The translations under genes were made by a program, and so were the position numbers. Shown one piece after another: positions 32,099-43,728 of a DNA stretch of 64,000 nt (its first letter is position 1; each line of letters opens with the position of its first letter). Source of the stretch: SZAS-103 sp036496805 (GTDB lineage: Bacteria; Pseudomonadota; Gammaproteobacteria; Xanthomonadales; Xanthomonadaceae); NCBI GenBank assembly GCA_036496805.1, contig DASXKN010000029.1, positions 1 to 64,000 of the forward strand, in the 5' to 3' direction. The notes below the pieces were generated by a model. The model made no database searches, was not told where the DNA came from, and worked only from the letters and a program-made list of their open reading frames with translations.

Positions 32099-33157
32099 TC
32101 AGCTAGCCAGCGGCAGGGTGATGACGGCGACGTAGCGGCCGCCTTCCATCCGCGTTTCCAGGGTGCCCCTGTGCTGCGGGTCCAGCGCGTGGATGCGCTC
32201 GCGCACCGAGGCCAGGCCGACGTTATGGCCGGCAGCGGCGACGGCGCCATCGCCGGGAAGGTCGTTGCGGACGGTCACCACGAGCGAGCGCCGTTCGGTC
32301 GCGACGGCGATCTCCACGCAGCCGCCGGTGGCCGAGGGTTCGATGCCGTGGCGGATCGCATTCTCGACCAGCGGCTGGATCGACAGCGCCGGAACCGACA
32401 CCGCCGGCAGATCCGTCGGCAGCGCCCAGCGCACCCGCAGGCGGTCGCCGAAGCGCAGCGACTCGATCTCCAGGTAACGTCGCGCCAGCGAGAGCTCCTC
32501 GGCGAGCGGAATCGAGCGCGGGCCGGCGAGGGCGGCGCGGAACAGGTCGGCGAGGTCGAGCAGCACGCGCTCGGCCTCGCCGGGCCGCGCATGCACCAGG
32601 GCCGCGCCGGTGTTGAGGGTGTTGAACAGGAAATGCGGCTGGATCCGCGCCTGCAGCGCCTCGAGCTCGGATTGCTTGGCCTGCACCGCGAGCTGGCGCG
32701 CCCGCCAGTAGTTCTGGAACGCTGCGAGGCCGAGCAGTCCGACCGTCAGCGCCATCCCGGTCAGGCGCAGGATGAACATCGGCGCCGCGTGCGGGTCGCG
32801 TGGTTCCCACACATGCAGGACGTATCCCGCGGCGGCGCCGACCAGCCAGGTGCTGACGAGCAGCAGGCCCAGCGCCATCCATGCGATCGCGTGCGGCCGT
32901 CGTCGGGCCAGCATCCCGCGCAGGAGGTACAGGCCGCCGATCGTCAGCAGGACGATCCACTGGACCAGCAGCGACGCCAGTCCGAAGTACACCCAGCGGT
33001 CGCCCCCCGCGCCTGGCGTCAGCGCCAGCACCACGGCAAGGCCTTCTCCGGCGAGCAGGGTGGAAATCAGGGCGGGCGCCTGCCAGAGCGCGTCCAGCGG
33101 GTTCGGCGAGGGTGCCGCGGTTGCGGCGGAGTCGGACGCTGCCATGGCCGTCATCAT
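32099..33157 (-). CDS. LytS/AlgZ-type membrane histidine kinase
   Basis: About 352 residues. Several membrane helices (four to five, residues 25-150) precede a His_kinase domain with the phosphoacceptor His in QARIQPHFLFNTLNT, then an HATPase domain with the N-box ENAIRHGIEP and GLASVRERI. This is the LytS/AlgZ (FimS) class, which normally works with a LytTR response regulator such as AlgR. No regulator gene is adjacent, so the partner must be elsewhere. The gene is divergent from the FimT-PilVWXY1E operon, the kind of operon controlled by FimS/AlgR in Pseudomonas aeruginosa. ATG 33157 and ATG 33145 are both possible starts. Confidence 0.85.
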   Translation of the reverse strand: MMTAMAASDSAATAAPSPNPLDALWQAPALISTLLAGEGLAVVLALTPGAGGDRWVYFGLASLLVQWIVLLTIGGLYLLRGMLARRRPHAIAWMALGLLLVSTWLVGAAAGYVLHVWEPRDPHAAPMFILRLTGMALTVGLLGLAAFQNYWRARQLAVQAKQSELEALQARIQPHFLFNTLNTGAALVHARPGEAERVLLDLADLFRAALAGPRSIPLAEELSLARRYLEIESLRFGDRLRVRWALPTDLPAVSVPALSIQPLVENAIRHGIEPSATGGCVEIAVATERRSLVVTVRNDLPGDGAVAAAGHNVGLASVRERIHALDPQHRGTLETRMEGGRYVAVITLPLAS

Positions 33158-33319
33158 GCGCTGGCGTCTCGCGTGTGCGCCACCGGGTCTGTCGAGGCCA
33201 TGTGAAGGCGCCGGAGCCACAGGCCGCACATGCCTTCGATCGCTCCGCTGGTCGGTCGGCGCTTGCATGGCCGGCACGGGTTATCTAGTGTTGCCGCCAC
33301 CCCCGGGGAGGTCGCCGTC

Positions 33320-33985
33320 TTGTCGCACATCAACCGTCGCGCAACATGTACGCCGCCAGGCCGCAGCGCCAGTCGCGGATTCACCCTGATCGAGCTGATG
33401 ATCACCGTCACGGTCGGCATCGTGCTGCTCGGCCTTGCCATACCGAGCTTCCAGGTCGTCTTCAACTCCAGCCGCATCAACACCCAGGCCAACGAATTCG
33501 TCGCCACCCTGCAGATTGCCCGCGCGGAGGCGATCCGCCGGAACGCGCGGGTGGTCGTCTGCCCGAGCACGAACGGAACCTCCTGCCTGACCGGAAACCC
33601 GACCGGGTGGACGGGATGGCTGGCCTTCGTGGACGACGGCGGCTTCAGCCAGTCCTTCGCTTCGGGAAACGCCGCGAAGGCAAACAACGGCGTGGTGGAT
33701 CCGAATGAAACGATCCTCCGCACCGGCCTGGTGAACACCCCGATCACGGTCACCACCAGCCCCGGTATCGGGGGCAACACCGGGGGCGCCATCATCTTCC
33801 GTTCCGACGGCCTTGCACGCACCTCCGCCGGGGCGCTTCTCAACGGAGCCATGAGTGTCTGCGTGGCCACCACGCATCCGTCAAGCAACGAGCGCAATGT
33901 CACGATCCTGACCGGCGGCCGCATCACCGTCGTTCCCGCCAACGGCGCCGGTGCCTGCCCAGCTCCCGTCGACCCCACCTCCTGA
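33320..33985 (+). CDS. fimT: FimT/FimU-type minor pilin (GspH domain)
   Basis: A 221-residue type IV minor pilin. The prepilin peptidase site is SRG|FTLIEL near residue 20, followed by the hydrophobic N-terminal helix and a GspH-type globular domain. The start is TTG at 33320, backed by GGGGAGG 8 nt upstream; an ATG at 33230 in the same frame would add 30 residues. FimT/FimU primes pilus assembly with PilV, PilW and PilX. It leads the operon. Confidence 0.9.
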   Translation: MSHINRRATCTPPGRSASRGFTLIELMITVTVGIVLLGLAIPSFQVVFNSSRINTQANEFVATLQIARAEAIRRNARVVVCPSTNGTSCLTGNPTGWTGWLAFVDDGGFSQSFASGNAAKANNGVVDPNETILRTGLVNTPITVTTSPGIGGNTGGAIIFRSDGLARTSAGALLNGAMSVCVATTHPSSNERNVTILTGGRITVVPANGAGACPAPVDPTS

Positions 33986-33992
33986 CGCCGAC

Positions 33993-34460
33993 ATGAGATC
34001 TCGCATGAAACCGACCCATTCCCCCCGGATCCCAGTCCTCCCGGCGACGCAGCGTGGCATGAGCCTGATCGAGGTCCTGATCGCCGTCCTCATCCTCGGC
34101 ATCGGCATGCTTGGCATCGCCGCCATGCAGGCCACCGCCCTGCGCAACAGCACGACCTCGATGCAGCAGAGCCAGGCCGTCATCGAGGCCAACGCCATGA
34201 TGGATGCAATGCGCGCCAACCCGAGCGTGACCTACAGCCTGGGCATGGCGGCCGCACCCTGCACGCCACCGACCACCCTCGGCAGCGTCGTCAACAGCGA
34301 CAAGGCCTGGTGGCTCAGCGGCCTGCAGTCGACGGTCAGCCCCAACGCCTGCGGTTCGATCAGTTGCAGCTCCGGCGTCTGCACGGTGACGGTGCTGTGG
34401 AGCGACAACATCAACACGACCACCAGGAGCGAATCCGTCAAAGTGGTGAGCCGGCTATGA
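33993..34460 (+). CDS. pilV: Type IV pilus modification protein PilV
   Basis: A 155-residue minor pilin with processing site QRG|MSLIEV, the hydrophobic helix ILGIGMLGIAAMQATAL typical of PilV, and a short C-terminal Cys-containing domain. PilV forms part of the tip-located minor pilin complex with PilW, PilX and PilY1. ATG 33993 and ATG 34005 are both usable. Its stop overlaps the pilW start (ATGA). Confidence 0.9.
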   Translation: MRSRMKPTHSPRIPVLPATQRGMSLIEVLIAVLILGIGMLGIAAMQATALRNSTTSMQQSQAVIEANAMMDAMRANPSVTYSLGMAAAPCTPPTTLGSVVNSDKAWWLSGLQSTVSPNACGSISCSSGVCTVTVLWSDNINTTTRSESVKVVSRL

Positions 34461-35464
34461 ACACTCCCTCCATGAACCCGCATAGCGCCCGCGCGAACCA
34501 GCGGGGCCTGGGCCTGATCGAACTGATGGTGGCCCTGCTGCTGGGCCTGTTCGTCGCCGGCAGCGCGATCGCGATCTTTGCCACCAACCGCCAGACCTAT
34601 GCCGCCACCGAGAGCCTGGGTCGCTTGCAGGAAAACGGGCGTCTGGCCTACGAGATGATGGCGCGCGACCTGCGCGAGGCCGGCGGCACGCCCTGCGACC
34701 CGCGAACCAAGCCGGTCGCCAACGTCACCACCGGCGGCGCTTGGTGGCAGACCTGGGGTGCCGGAGTCGTCGGCTACCACTATGGCGATACGGGCCTGCC
34801 GGCCGACATGAAGTCGGGAACCGACGCCGTGGTGTTGCTGGAATCCGACGACACGCCGATCTCGGTCGTCTCGCACGACAACTCCAGCCACACCTTTGTC
34901 TTGAATGCCGCGCCCACCGCCTTCAAGCCACTGGATCTCGTGGTCGCCTGCGACTACCGCCAGTCCAGCATATTCCAGATCAATGCCGTGGTTGCCGGCA
35001 GCTCGCCGCCGTACAAGATCACCTATGCCAAGACGGGCCTGAACTGCAGTACCGACCTGTCGTGGTATCCGTTCGGGGACATCTGCACCTCTACCAAGCC
35101 CGGCATCCAGTACAACAACGACGCGATGGTCGGCCGCCTGCGTTCGGTGGAGTGGTACGTCAACACGAGCAACCAGCTCATCCAGACGCAGTTGGGCAGC
35201 GACGGCACTACCAGTTCGGCAACCAAACAGGCGATCGCCGACGGCGTGACCAACATGACCCTGACCTACCTGGTCAGTGGCGCCAACGACTACGTCAGCT
35301 CGTCGAGTGTGGGCAGCAACTGGTCCACCGTCGACGCGGTGCGCGTCGCCCTGACCCTGCAGGGCCAGGACAACGGCCAGGGCCAGGCGCGCGCTTCCAC
35401 ATCCAGCAGTGCGTTCACCCGCACCGTCAGTCACGTCGTTTCCCTCCGGAACCACCTGCAATGA
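34457..35464 (+). CDS. pilW: Type IV pilus minor pilin PilW
   Basis: A 335-residue PilW. The prepilin site is QRG|LGLIEL, followed by MVALLLGLFVAGSAIAIF and the conserved ENGRLAYEMMARDLREAGG helix. The C-terminal part (about 140-330) is a large, Ser/Thr-rich beta domain. It bridges PilV/PilX and PilY1 at the pilus tip. Start and stop overlap pilV and pilX by ATGA. Confidence 0.9.
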   Translation: MNTPSMNPHSARANQRGLGLIELMVALLLGLFVAGSAIAIFATNRQTYAATESLGRLQENGRLAYEMMARDLREAGGTPCDPRTKPVANVTTGGAWWQTWGAGVVGYHYGDTGLPADMKSGTDAVVLLESDDTPISVVSHDNSSHTFVLNAAPTAFKPLDLVVACDYRQSSIFQINAVVAGSSPPYKITYAKTGLNCSTDLSWYPFGDICTSTKPGIQYNNDAMVGRLRSVEWYVNTSNQLIQTQLGSDGTTSSATKQAIADGVTNMTLTYLVSGANDYVSSSSVGSNWSTVDAVRVALTLQGQDNGQGQARASTSSSAFTRTVSHVVSLRNHLQ

Positions 35465-36039
35465 ACAAGCCCATGGATCCGCAGTTCCCCCGCCGGCAAC
35501 GCGGCGCCGCCCTGATGGTGGTGCTGATCCTGTTGCTCATCATGACCCTGCTCGGGCTGGCCAGCCTGCGCGGCACCCTGATGGACCAGCGGATGAGCGC
35601 CAACACCTATGACCGCAACCTCAGCCTCCAGGAAGCCGAGGCCGCACTCCGCGAAGGCGAGGCCGTGCTCGCGCCGGGCGTGGCCAGCAGTTCGTTCACC
35701 AGCGCCTGCACGTCGGGCCTGTGCAGCCAGCCGGTGGCCGCGGCGGGCACGCTCGATCGCTGGTCCGACACCTCGTTCAACAACAAATGGCAGAACGTGA
35801 GTTCCTCGTTGATCACCTCGCTGTCCGTCGAACCCGGCGCCGGCACGCCGCAATATTTCATCGAGTACATGGGCGTCGCCCCCAACTTTGCCGGATGCGA
35901 CCAGGTTGACCCGATCCTGCCCCAGTGCCTGACGCCGCGCTATCGCGTCACCGCACGCAACGCCGACCCTACGGTGGCGGGTGACCGTTCGATGGTCTAC
36001 CTCCAGTCCACATACGCCTCTATTTCGCCATCGCCCTGA
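35461..36039 (+). CDS. pilX: Type IV pilus minor pilin PilX
   Basis: A 192-residue PilX-type protein: basic N-terminus with RRQRGAALMVVLILLLIMTLLG, lacking the FTLIE motif and Glu5, as expected for PilX. The LSLQEAEAALREGEAVL helix is family-typical. Two Cys pairs (residues about 80-86 and 147-158) could form disulfides. ATGA overlap with pilW; pilY1 follows after 22 bp. Confidence 0.88.
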   Translation: MNKPMDPQFPRRQRGAALMVVLILLLIMTLLGLASLRGTLMDQRMSANTYDRNLSLQEAEAALREGEAVLAPGVASSSFTSACTSGLCSQPVAAAGTLDRWSDTSFNNKWQNVSSSLITSLSVEPGAGTPQYFIEYMGVAPNFAGCDQVDPILPQCLTPRYRVTARNADPTVAGDRSMVYLQSTYASISPSP

Positions 36040-36061
36040 TCCCTGACGGGAAGGACACGCC

Positions 36062-39000
36062 ATGAACCGCTCCATCTCCCCCAACCGCGTCTCCACCCTC
36101 GGCCGCCACCTCCTTGTGGCGCTGGCTGGATTCGCCTGCACGCTGCCCGCACTGGCTGGCGTGTCCTTCCCCAACACCCCGCTGCAGACCGGTTCGACGA
36201 TCCCGCCGAACGTGACGCTGCTGTTCGACGACTCGGGTTCGATGTACTGGCGCTACATCTACATCCACACTTCCTCCGGCGCCCAGCCGACGATTTCCGT
36301 TCCCAAGGGCGCGAGTGGCGCCGGTTCGGCGCTGACCAGCACGAACACCGGCGACGAGTCGAGCAAGGACAGCTTCAACAGCGTCACCGACGCGTACGGC
36401 AACAACGACTGCTCCAACAACGGATCCTCGGGAACCAGCGACACGGCCTCCAGCTGCATCGCGACCAGCATCAACAACAGCAAGTACATGGTGGACCAGA
36501 CCTACGTCACCAACGGCCTGTACTACAACCCCAGCACCACCTATGGCACCTGGAGCTACCCGAACGGCAACGCGGTGAACGCCGCCACCTACTCGGCGTC
36601 CTACCAGAGCCACAACTACGTGAATTACAGCTGGACCGCCGTTGACGGCACCACCACGATCAACACGACCAGCCCCACGGTCAACCTGAGCACCCATACC
36701 CAGACGTACTACGTCCCGAAAGGGGCGACGGACACGGTGTGCACGACGATCGACACGACCAACGGCAACTGCTACTACCGTTACCAGATCCTTGGCAGCT
36801 CGGAATTCCCCAGCGCCTCCCTCAAGATCTACCGCTCCGAACTGCTGCAGGCCACCGACGTGGGTTCGGTCGTCTCCCCGCCGCCCACCATTCCCTGCGC
36901 CCTGACGAGCCTTTCTTCGGCCAAGAACACCCTGACCCAGGAGTGCAACTTCGCCGTACCCGCTGGCGCCGCCGCGCTCACCATCACCAGCAACAGCGTC
37001 AGCAAGGCCGTCATCTATGAAAGGGCGGGTTCCGCACCCTCCACCACGACCTTCGACAACAGCAAGAACTCCGGCACCACGATCACGATCAACACCCCGG
37101 CCGCGGGCACGTACTACATCGCGCTGTACGGCAACAACGCCGCCGTCAGCGGCGTCAACATCACCGCGACGATCACTTACCCCACCAGCTTCAACATCAC
37201 CAAGGGCACCACCGGCGTCGGCTGCAACGACACCAATACCGCCGCCGGCACCTACGACTGGCGCAACTGCGTCGAGGTCACGCCGACCGGCAGGTCCGAG
37301 GCCCAGGAAGAACAGAACTTCTCCAACTGGTACTCGTTCTACGAGACCCGCATGAAGACGGCCAAGGCCAGTATCTCGGCCGCTTTCTCCTCGCTGTCCA
37401 CGATCCCGCGCGCCGGCTTCCGCGACATCTGGGACCGCCTCGACCTCGACATCCCGGTGGCTACCGACCAGGGCCTGTTCGAGGACAAGGCCGCCACGAC
37501 CACGCCGGTCGCCGCGGCCGTCGTGAACAAGACCAACTGGTTCAAGAAGGTGATGACCGAGGTGGCCAACAACGGCACCCCGCTGCGCATCGCGTTGCAG
37601 AACATGGGCAAGTACTACTCCGATGCGGACACGGTCAACAGCCACACGGGAGCCAGCGGTCCCTACGGTCCGGAAACCGGCACCAACCAGCTCTCGTGCC
37701 GCCAGAACTTCACCATCCTCACCACGGACGGCTACTGGAACGAGACCTTCTCGCCCGCCACCGGCGTGGGCAGCGCGGACGATTCTGCAGGCTTCCCCTA
37801 CCAGAGCAGCAGCGACAGCACGCTGGCTGACGTGGCCTGGTACTACTACCACACCGACCTGATGACGGGCCTGGCGAACAAGGTGCCGACCTCCACCGCC
37901 GATCCGGAAGCGTTCCAGCACATGGTGACCTTCACCATTTCGGTCGGTGCGGCCGGCACGCTCAACCCGACGACGGTGCTGAACTACATAGCCAGCCATA
38001 CGGCCTTCGGTGGCGTTTTCCCCTCGTGGCCGGCCCCGACCGCCGACAACGTCACGACCATCGACGACCTGTTCCACGCCGCGGTCAACGGCCACGGCAG
38101 TTTCGTGGTGGCATCCAACCCGACGGCTTTCGTGTCCGCGCTCAGCAGTGCCTTGAGCTCGATCACCCAGCGCACCAGCGCCTCGTCGAACGTGTCGACC
38201 AGCGCGGCCACGCTCTCCACCGGCACCCAGTTGTTCGCCGCGAACTTCGTGACCGGCCTGTGGACCGGCAACCTGTTGTCCTATTCGATCAACTCGACGA
38301 CCGGCGCGATCAGCACGTCACCCACATGGCAGGCATCCCAGCAGTTGCCGACATGGAGTTCCCGCAAGTTCTTCACCTGGAACGGCACGGCGGGCGTCGC
38401 CTTCCCGACCGCTACCCAGCAGACCCAGCTGGGCGGCGCCACTGGCGCGAACTACTTCGAGGGCGACCAGAGCAACGAGGTCTCCAACGGCGGCACGTTC
38501 CGCAACCGCACCTCGCTGCTCGGCGACATCATCGACTCCTCGCCGATCTACGTCCCGGCCGACACCACGGCGAGCACCCCGGCGATGCTTTACGTGGGCG
38601 GCAATGACGGCATGATGCACGCCTTCAATGCCACGACCGGCGTCGAGGTCTTCAACTACGTGCCTTCGGGCGAGAGCTTCGCCAACCTCAAGACGCTGCA
38701 GAACACGAACTACGTGCACCAGTATTTCGTCGACGGCGCCATCGTGGTGTCGACCAAGGCCCAGACCGTCACCAGCAGCGACACGACCGGCAAGAACATC
38801 CTGGTCGGCACGCTCGGTCGCGGCGGCGGCACGGTGTACGCGCTCGACGTCAGCGACCCGAACAGCTTCGGGGCGACCAAGGTGTTGTGGGAGTACAGCG
38901 ACTCCGACATGGGCAATTCCCTCGGCGAGCCGATCATCGCCAAGCTCAACACGGCCGATACCGGCAACGGCAACACCGCGGTGGTCATCCCCAACGGCTA

Positions 39001-40042
39001 CAACGGAGCCTCCGGCCACTCGATCCTGTACGTCCTCAACATCCGCACGGGCGGCCTGATTGCCAAGCTCGACAGCGGCGTCGGCGACACCTCGACCAAC
39101 AGCAACGGCATGTCCACGGCGAGGGGCTGGGACGCGGACCATTCCGGCTCCGTGGACCTGCTCTATGCCGGCGACTACCTGGGCAACATGTGGGAGTTCG
39201 ACATCTCCGACAGCAATGCGGCCAACTGGAAGTCGGTGTTCCCGGCTTCGGGCGCCGCGCAGCCGTTCTATACGGCGAAGGATGCGAGCGGCACGGCCCA
39301 GCCGATCACCAGCGCACCGGCGATTGGCCTGAATCCGGCCGACTTCAGCCGCTGGGTGTTCTTCGGCACCGGCGCCTACATCAGCAACGGCGATCCTACC
39401 AACAAGAACGTGCAGACCTGGTACGGCCTGATCGACGCCGGAAGCAAGATCACCAGCGTCACCACCCGCAACAGCACGACGCTCAAGCAGCGCAAGATCC
39501 TGATCGCCACCACCTCGAACGGCTCGAACGTGCGCGGCTTCCAGCAACCCGTGGCGGGCGACATGAGCGGCAAGAAGGGCTGGTACCTCGACCTGGAGGA
39601 CTACAGCACGGCCACGCCGACGGCGACGGGCGAGCGCATGATCAGCGACGAGATCCTGATCAACACGATCCTTCTCGCCGCGAGCGTGATCCCCTCGGCC
39701 GACGCCTGCGACCTCGGCGGCACCGGCTATGTCAATGCCATCGATGCCTTCACCGGCGGCGCGGCCACGAACCCGTTCTTCGATATCAACGGCGACGGCC
39801 TGTTCAACGGTTCGGACAAGTTGACCAGCGGCGGCACGACGGTCTCGATCGGCTCGCTCGACCTTGGCGTGGGCATGGGAACCTTGCCGGGCTTTATCGG
39901 CTCGAGCGGCCTTATAGCGTCGGGGTCGGGGGGCACCGGCGTGGTCGTCCAAAGCGGAACGAATGGCAACAACAACAAACTTGTCAACAATCCGAGCAAC
40001 TTCGGCCGCGTTTCGTGGCGCGAAGTCCTGATGGGGAACTGA
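36062..40042 (+). CDS. pilY1: Type IV pilus tip adhesin PilY1
   Basis: A 1326-residue exported protein with a signal peptide (to about residue 32). An N-terminal VWA-like segment begins NVTLLFDDSGSM (about 49-61), a Ser/Thr/Asn-rich domain extends to about 700, and a C-terminal beta-propeller (about 820-1230) includes MLYVGGNDGMMHAFN. A calcium-binding loop DADHSGSVD is near residue 1024 and a second EF-like DINGDGLFNGSDK near 1240. PilY1 caps the pilus, mediates surface sensing and opposes retraction. It is the longest gene of the operon and lies between pilX and pilE. Confidence 0.93.
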   Translation: MNRSISPNRVSTLGRHLLVALAGFACTLPALAGVSFPNTPLQTGSTIPPNVTLLFDDSGSMYWRYIYIHTSSGAQPTISVPKGASGAGSALTSTNTGDESSKDSFNSVTDAYGNNDCSNNGSSGTSDTASSCIATSINNSKYMVDQTYVTNGLYYNPSTTYGTWSYPNGNAVNAATYSASYQSHNYVNYSWTAVDGTTTINTTSPTVNLSTHTQTYYVPKGATDTVCTTIDTTNGNCYYRYQILGSSEFPSASLKIYRSELLQATDVGSVVSPPPTIPCALTSLSSAKNTLTQECNFAVPAGAAALTITSNSVSKAVIYERAGSAPSTTTFDNSKNSGTTITINTPAAGTYYIALYGNNAAVSGVNITATITYPTSFNITKGTTGVGCNDTNTAAGTYDWRNCVEVTPTGRSEAQEEQNFSNWYSFYETRMKTAKASISAAFSSLSTIPRAGFRDIWDRLDLDIPVATDQGLFEDKAATTTPVAAAVVNKTNWFKKVMTEVANNGTPLRIALQNMGKYYSDADTVNSHTGASGPYGPETGTNQLSCRQNFTILTTDGYWNETFSPATGVGSADDSAGFPYQSSSDSTLADVAWYYYHTDLMTGLANKVPTSTADPEAFQHMVTFTISVGAAGTLNPTTVLNYIASHTAFGGVFPSWPAPTADNVTTIDDLFHAAVNGHGSFVVASNPTAFVSALSSALSSITQRTSASSNVSTSAATLSTGTQLFAANFVTGLWTGNLLSYSINSTTGAISTSPTWQASQQLPTWSSRKFFTWNGTAGVAFPTATQQTQLGGATGANYFEGDQSNEVSNGGTFRNRTSLLGDIIDSSPIYVPADTTASTPAMLYVGGNDGMMHAFNATTGVEVFNYVPSGESFANLKTLQNTNYVHQYFVDGAIVVSTKAQTVTSSDTTGKNILVGTLGRGGGTVYALDVSDPNSFGATKVLWEYSDSDMGNSLGEPIIAKLNTADTGNGNTAVVIPNGYNGASGHSILYVLNIRTGGLIAKLDSGVGDTSTNSNGMSTARGWDADHSGSVDLLYAGDYLGNMWEFDISDSNAANWKSVFPASGAAQPFYTAKDASGTAQPITSAPAIGLNPADFSRWVFFGTGAYISNGDPTNKNVQTWYGLIDAGSKITSVTTRNSTTLKQRKILIATTSNGSNVRGFQQPVAGDMSGKKGWYLDLEDYSTATPTATGERMISDEILINTILLAASVIPSADACDLGGTGYVNAIDAFTGGAATNPFFDINGDGLFNGSDKLTSGGTTVSIGSLDLGVGMGTLPGFIGSSGLIASGSGGTGVVVQSGTNGNNNKLVNNPSNFGRVSWREVLMGN

Positions 40043-40044
40043 GG

Positions 40045-40527
40045 ATGAATGGCCAAGCCATGTACATCCGCGCCGGGCTGCAGCCCGGCCGCGGACACCA
40101 GAGGGGCTTCACCCTGATCGAGTTGATGATCGTGGTGGCCATCATCGCGGTCCTGACGATCGTCGCCATCGCTTCCTACGACTGGGCCGTCACCAAGACC
40201 CGTCGCAAGCAGGCCGCCGCCTGCGCGGAGACGGGGGCGCAGTGGATGGAGCGCTTCTATACGGCGAATCTGCGCTACGACCAGGACAGCGCGGGCGTCG
40301 CTGTGACGACGACGTTTCCGCCCACGAACAGCCTCTGCCCGTCGGGTAGCCAGATATCGACGTATTACACCGTGGCTATCGCTGCGAAGACGGCGACGAC
40401 CTACTCCATTACCGCAACCCCGAAGGGCATCCAGTTGAAGCGCGACACTGCCTGCAAGGTGCTCGCGATCGACCAGAAGGGCGCCAAGACGGACAGCGGG
40501 ACCAGCGCGCCCGCAAGTTGTTGGTAG
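40045..40527 (+). CDS. pilE: Type IV minor pilin PilE
   Basis: A 160-residue pilin with site QRG|FTLIELMIVVAIIAVLTIVAIASY, the classic type IVa N-terminus. The globular part has four Cys (56 region, 95 region, 133 and 159) that could give two disulfides. In P. aeruginosa-type operons PilE is the last minor pilin, as here. The ATG at 40045 is 2 nt after the pilY1 stop with GGGGAACTGAGG upstream. A hairpin terminator follows at 40610. Confidence 0.9.
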   Translation: MNGQAMYIRAGLQPGRGHQRGFTLIELMIVVAIIAVLTIVAIASYDWAVTKTRRKQAAACAETGAQWMERFYTANLRYDQDSAGVAVTTTFPPTNSLCPSGSQISTYYTVAIAAKTATTYSITATPKGIQLKRDTACKVLAIDQKGAKTDSGTSAPASCW

Positions 40528-40602
40528 ACACGTGTCGGTGGGAACGGGTGTTTCCCCTGCCAGCAGTCATCAAATGGCGTTCGTCGCGGACTGCTCTCCG
40601 CC

Positions 40603-40640
40603 AACAAAAAAGGGCTTGCGATCGCTCGCAAGCCCTTATT
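40603..40640. terminator. Bidirectional terminator between pilE and tRNA-Asn
   Basis: A perfect 12-bp stem (40610-40621 with 40626-40637) with loop TCGC. Read on the minus strand it is followed by TTTTTT, a strong signal for the tRNA transcript; on the plus strand the tail is the weaker TTATTCCTTT. Confidence 0.88.
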
Positions 40641-40649
40641 CCTTTGTGA

Positions 40650-40726
40650 TGGCGCCCGAAGTTGGACTCGAACCAACGACCCCCTGATTAACAGTCAAGT
40701 GCTCTAACCGGCTGAGCTATTCGGGC
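40650..40726 (-). tRNA. tRNA-Asn (GTT)
   Basis: A complete 77-nt cloverleaf on the minus strand: acceptor GCCCGAA/TTCGGGC, D-arm GCTC...GAGC, anticodon loop CTGTTAA (anticodon GTT), T-arm GTTGG-TTCGAGT-CCAAC, with the 3' CCA encoded. It is followed by a strong terminator. Confidence 0.97.
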
Positions 40727-40820
40727 GGGGCGCGTATTGTGCCGGCGCCGATCTGTCGGCGCAAGTTTTCAGACCGGCCCCCGCACATGGATTGACACGG
40801 CTCAGGCGCTCGCCGCGGGT

Positions 40821-41411
40821 TCAGTGCAGGCAGGTCGAAGCCGCCGCCGCCGCAGTCGCCGTGTCGGTGACCAGGATGCTCTTGTTGCTCAACACCAGGG
40901 ACTGCGCCTTGGTCGCGCCGCGGCCGTCGCAGAGCGTGAAGGTGACGTTCGAGCCCGCCACGCTTCCGTCGGCCTGGATTTCGATCCGGGTACGGCCGGC
41001 GGTCGAATGCAGCCGCAGCTTGCCCGGCAGCGCCGGCTGGCGGAACACGATCGGCTCGTCGGACTGGTGCTCGCGGTCGGCGTTCGTGTCGACGAAGGCG
41101 ATCCAGCCGCGGCTCCAGTCGTCGCCATTGGAACAGGCGTTGCCATCGTTGCTCGGGCACAGGGTCGAGCGGGCATTGGACATCACCGCGCCATTGAGCG
41201 CGGCCTGGTAGCTGCTCATCAGCTCGGTGCGCGCCTGCATGGCATGGGTCGCCTCGGACGCGCCCGAGAGTGCGGGGACCGCGACGCCGAACAGGACGGC
41301 GACAGTGCCGAGCGCCATCAGCACTTCGATCAGGGTCATGCCGCGCGCTTGCGCAGGCGTTGCATGGGGGCCGCAGAAACGGTGTTGCCGATGGTTCGTG
41401 GTCATCGCCAT
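40821..41411 (-). CDS. Orphan GspH/FimT-type pseudopilin
   Basis: About 196 residues from ATG 41411 (the frame is open to 41459). Prepilin site ARG|MTLIEVLMALGTVAVLFGVAVP, then a GspH/FimT-like domain with RSTLCPSNDG, DWSRGWIAFVDTNAD and TFTLCDGRGA. It resembles the FimT-like gene at 33320 in domain plan but not closely in sequence. It stands alone on the opposite strand, separated from the pilus operon by tRNA-Asn. It may be an additional minor pilin, possibly a DNA-binding FimT; this role is inferred from the family only. Confidence 0.85.
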   Translation of the reverse strand: MAMTTNHRQHRFCGPHATPAQARGMTLIEVLMALGTVAVLFGVAVPALSGASEATHAMQARTELMSSYQAALNGAVMSNARSTLCPSNDGNACSNGDDWSRGWIAFVDTNADREHQSDEPIVFRQPALPGKLRLHSTAGRTRIEIQADGSVAGSNVTFTLCDGRGATKAQSLVLSNKSILVTDTATAAAAASTCLH

Positions 41412-41648
41412 GGTGTCCGTCCAGGGGGCGCGTCGTGCGCCCGTTGTGTGTGTCGACATCCCTGTCGTGTCCGCGCTTCCGGTGCACGCACATCATCGGT
41501 CGGGATGCGCACGCCCACAGTCGGCGCCTGCTGCGACCGTGCGTAGGAAAATTCCGACGGCTAAGGGCCGGGAGCCGCCCTGGCGCTCGCGCCCGGGTCG
41601 GTATCGGTCAGGCCGATCGCGCCGGTCCGGCTGAACGGGCGGCCCGGC

Positions 41649-41654
41649 TATACT
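41649..41654 (+). promoter_or_regulatory. uvrB -10 box
   Basis: TATACT is a good -10 hexamer 37 nt before the uvrB ATG. The -35 region is GC-rich and poor. I see no LexA-like palindrome around it. Confidence 0.4.
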
Positions 41655-41691
41655 GGATGTTTGTCCGCGCGGCCCCCAACTGGATCATCCA

Positions 41692-43710
<2,019 letters not shown>

Positions 43711-43728
43711 CATGGATCCGGGAAAGCC

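Noticed and set aside
33158..33319. AlgR-type binding site or sigma-54 promoter before the pilin operon
   Set aside because: No CCGTTCGTC-like site or GG-N10-GC -24/-12 element could be found by eye, although GGCACGGGTTATC looked similar at first.
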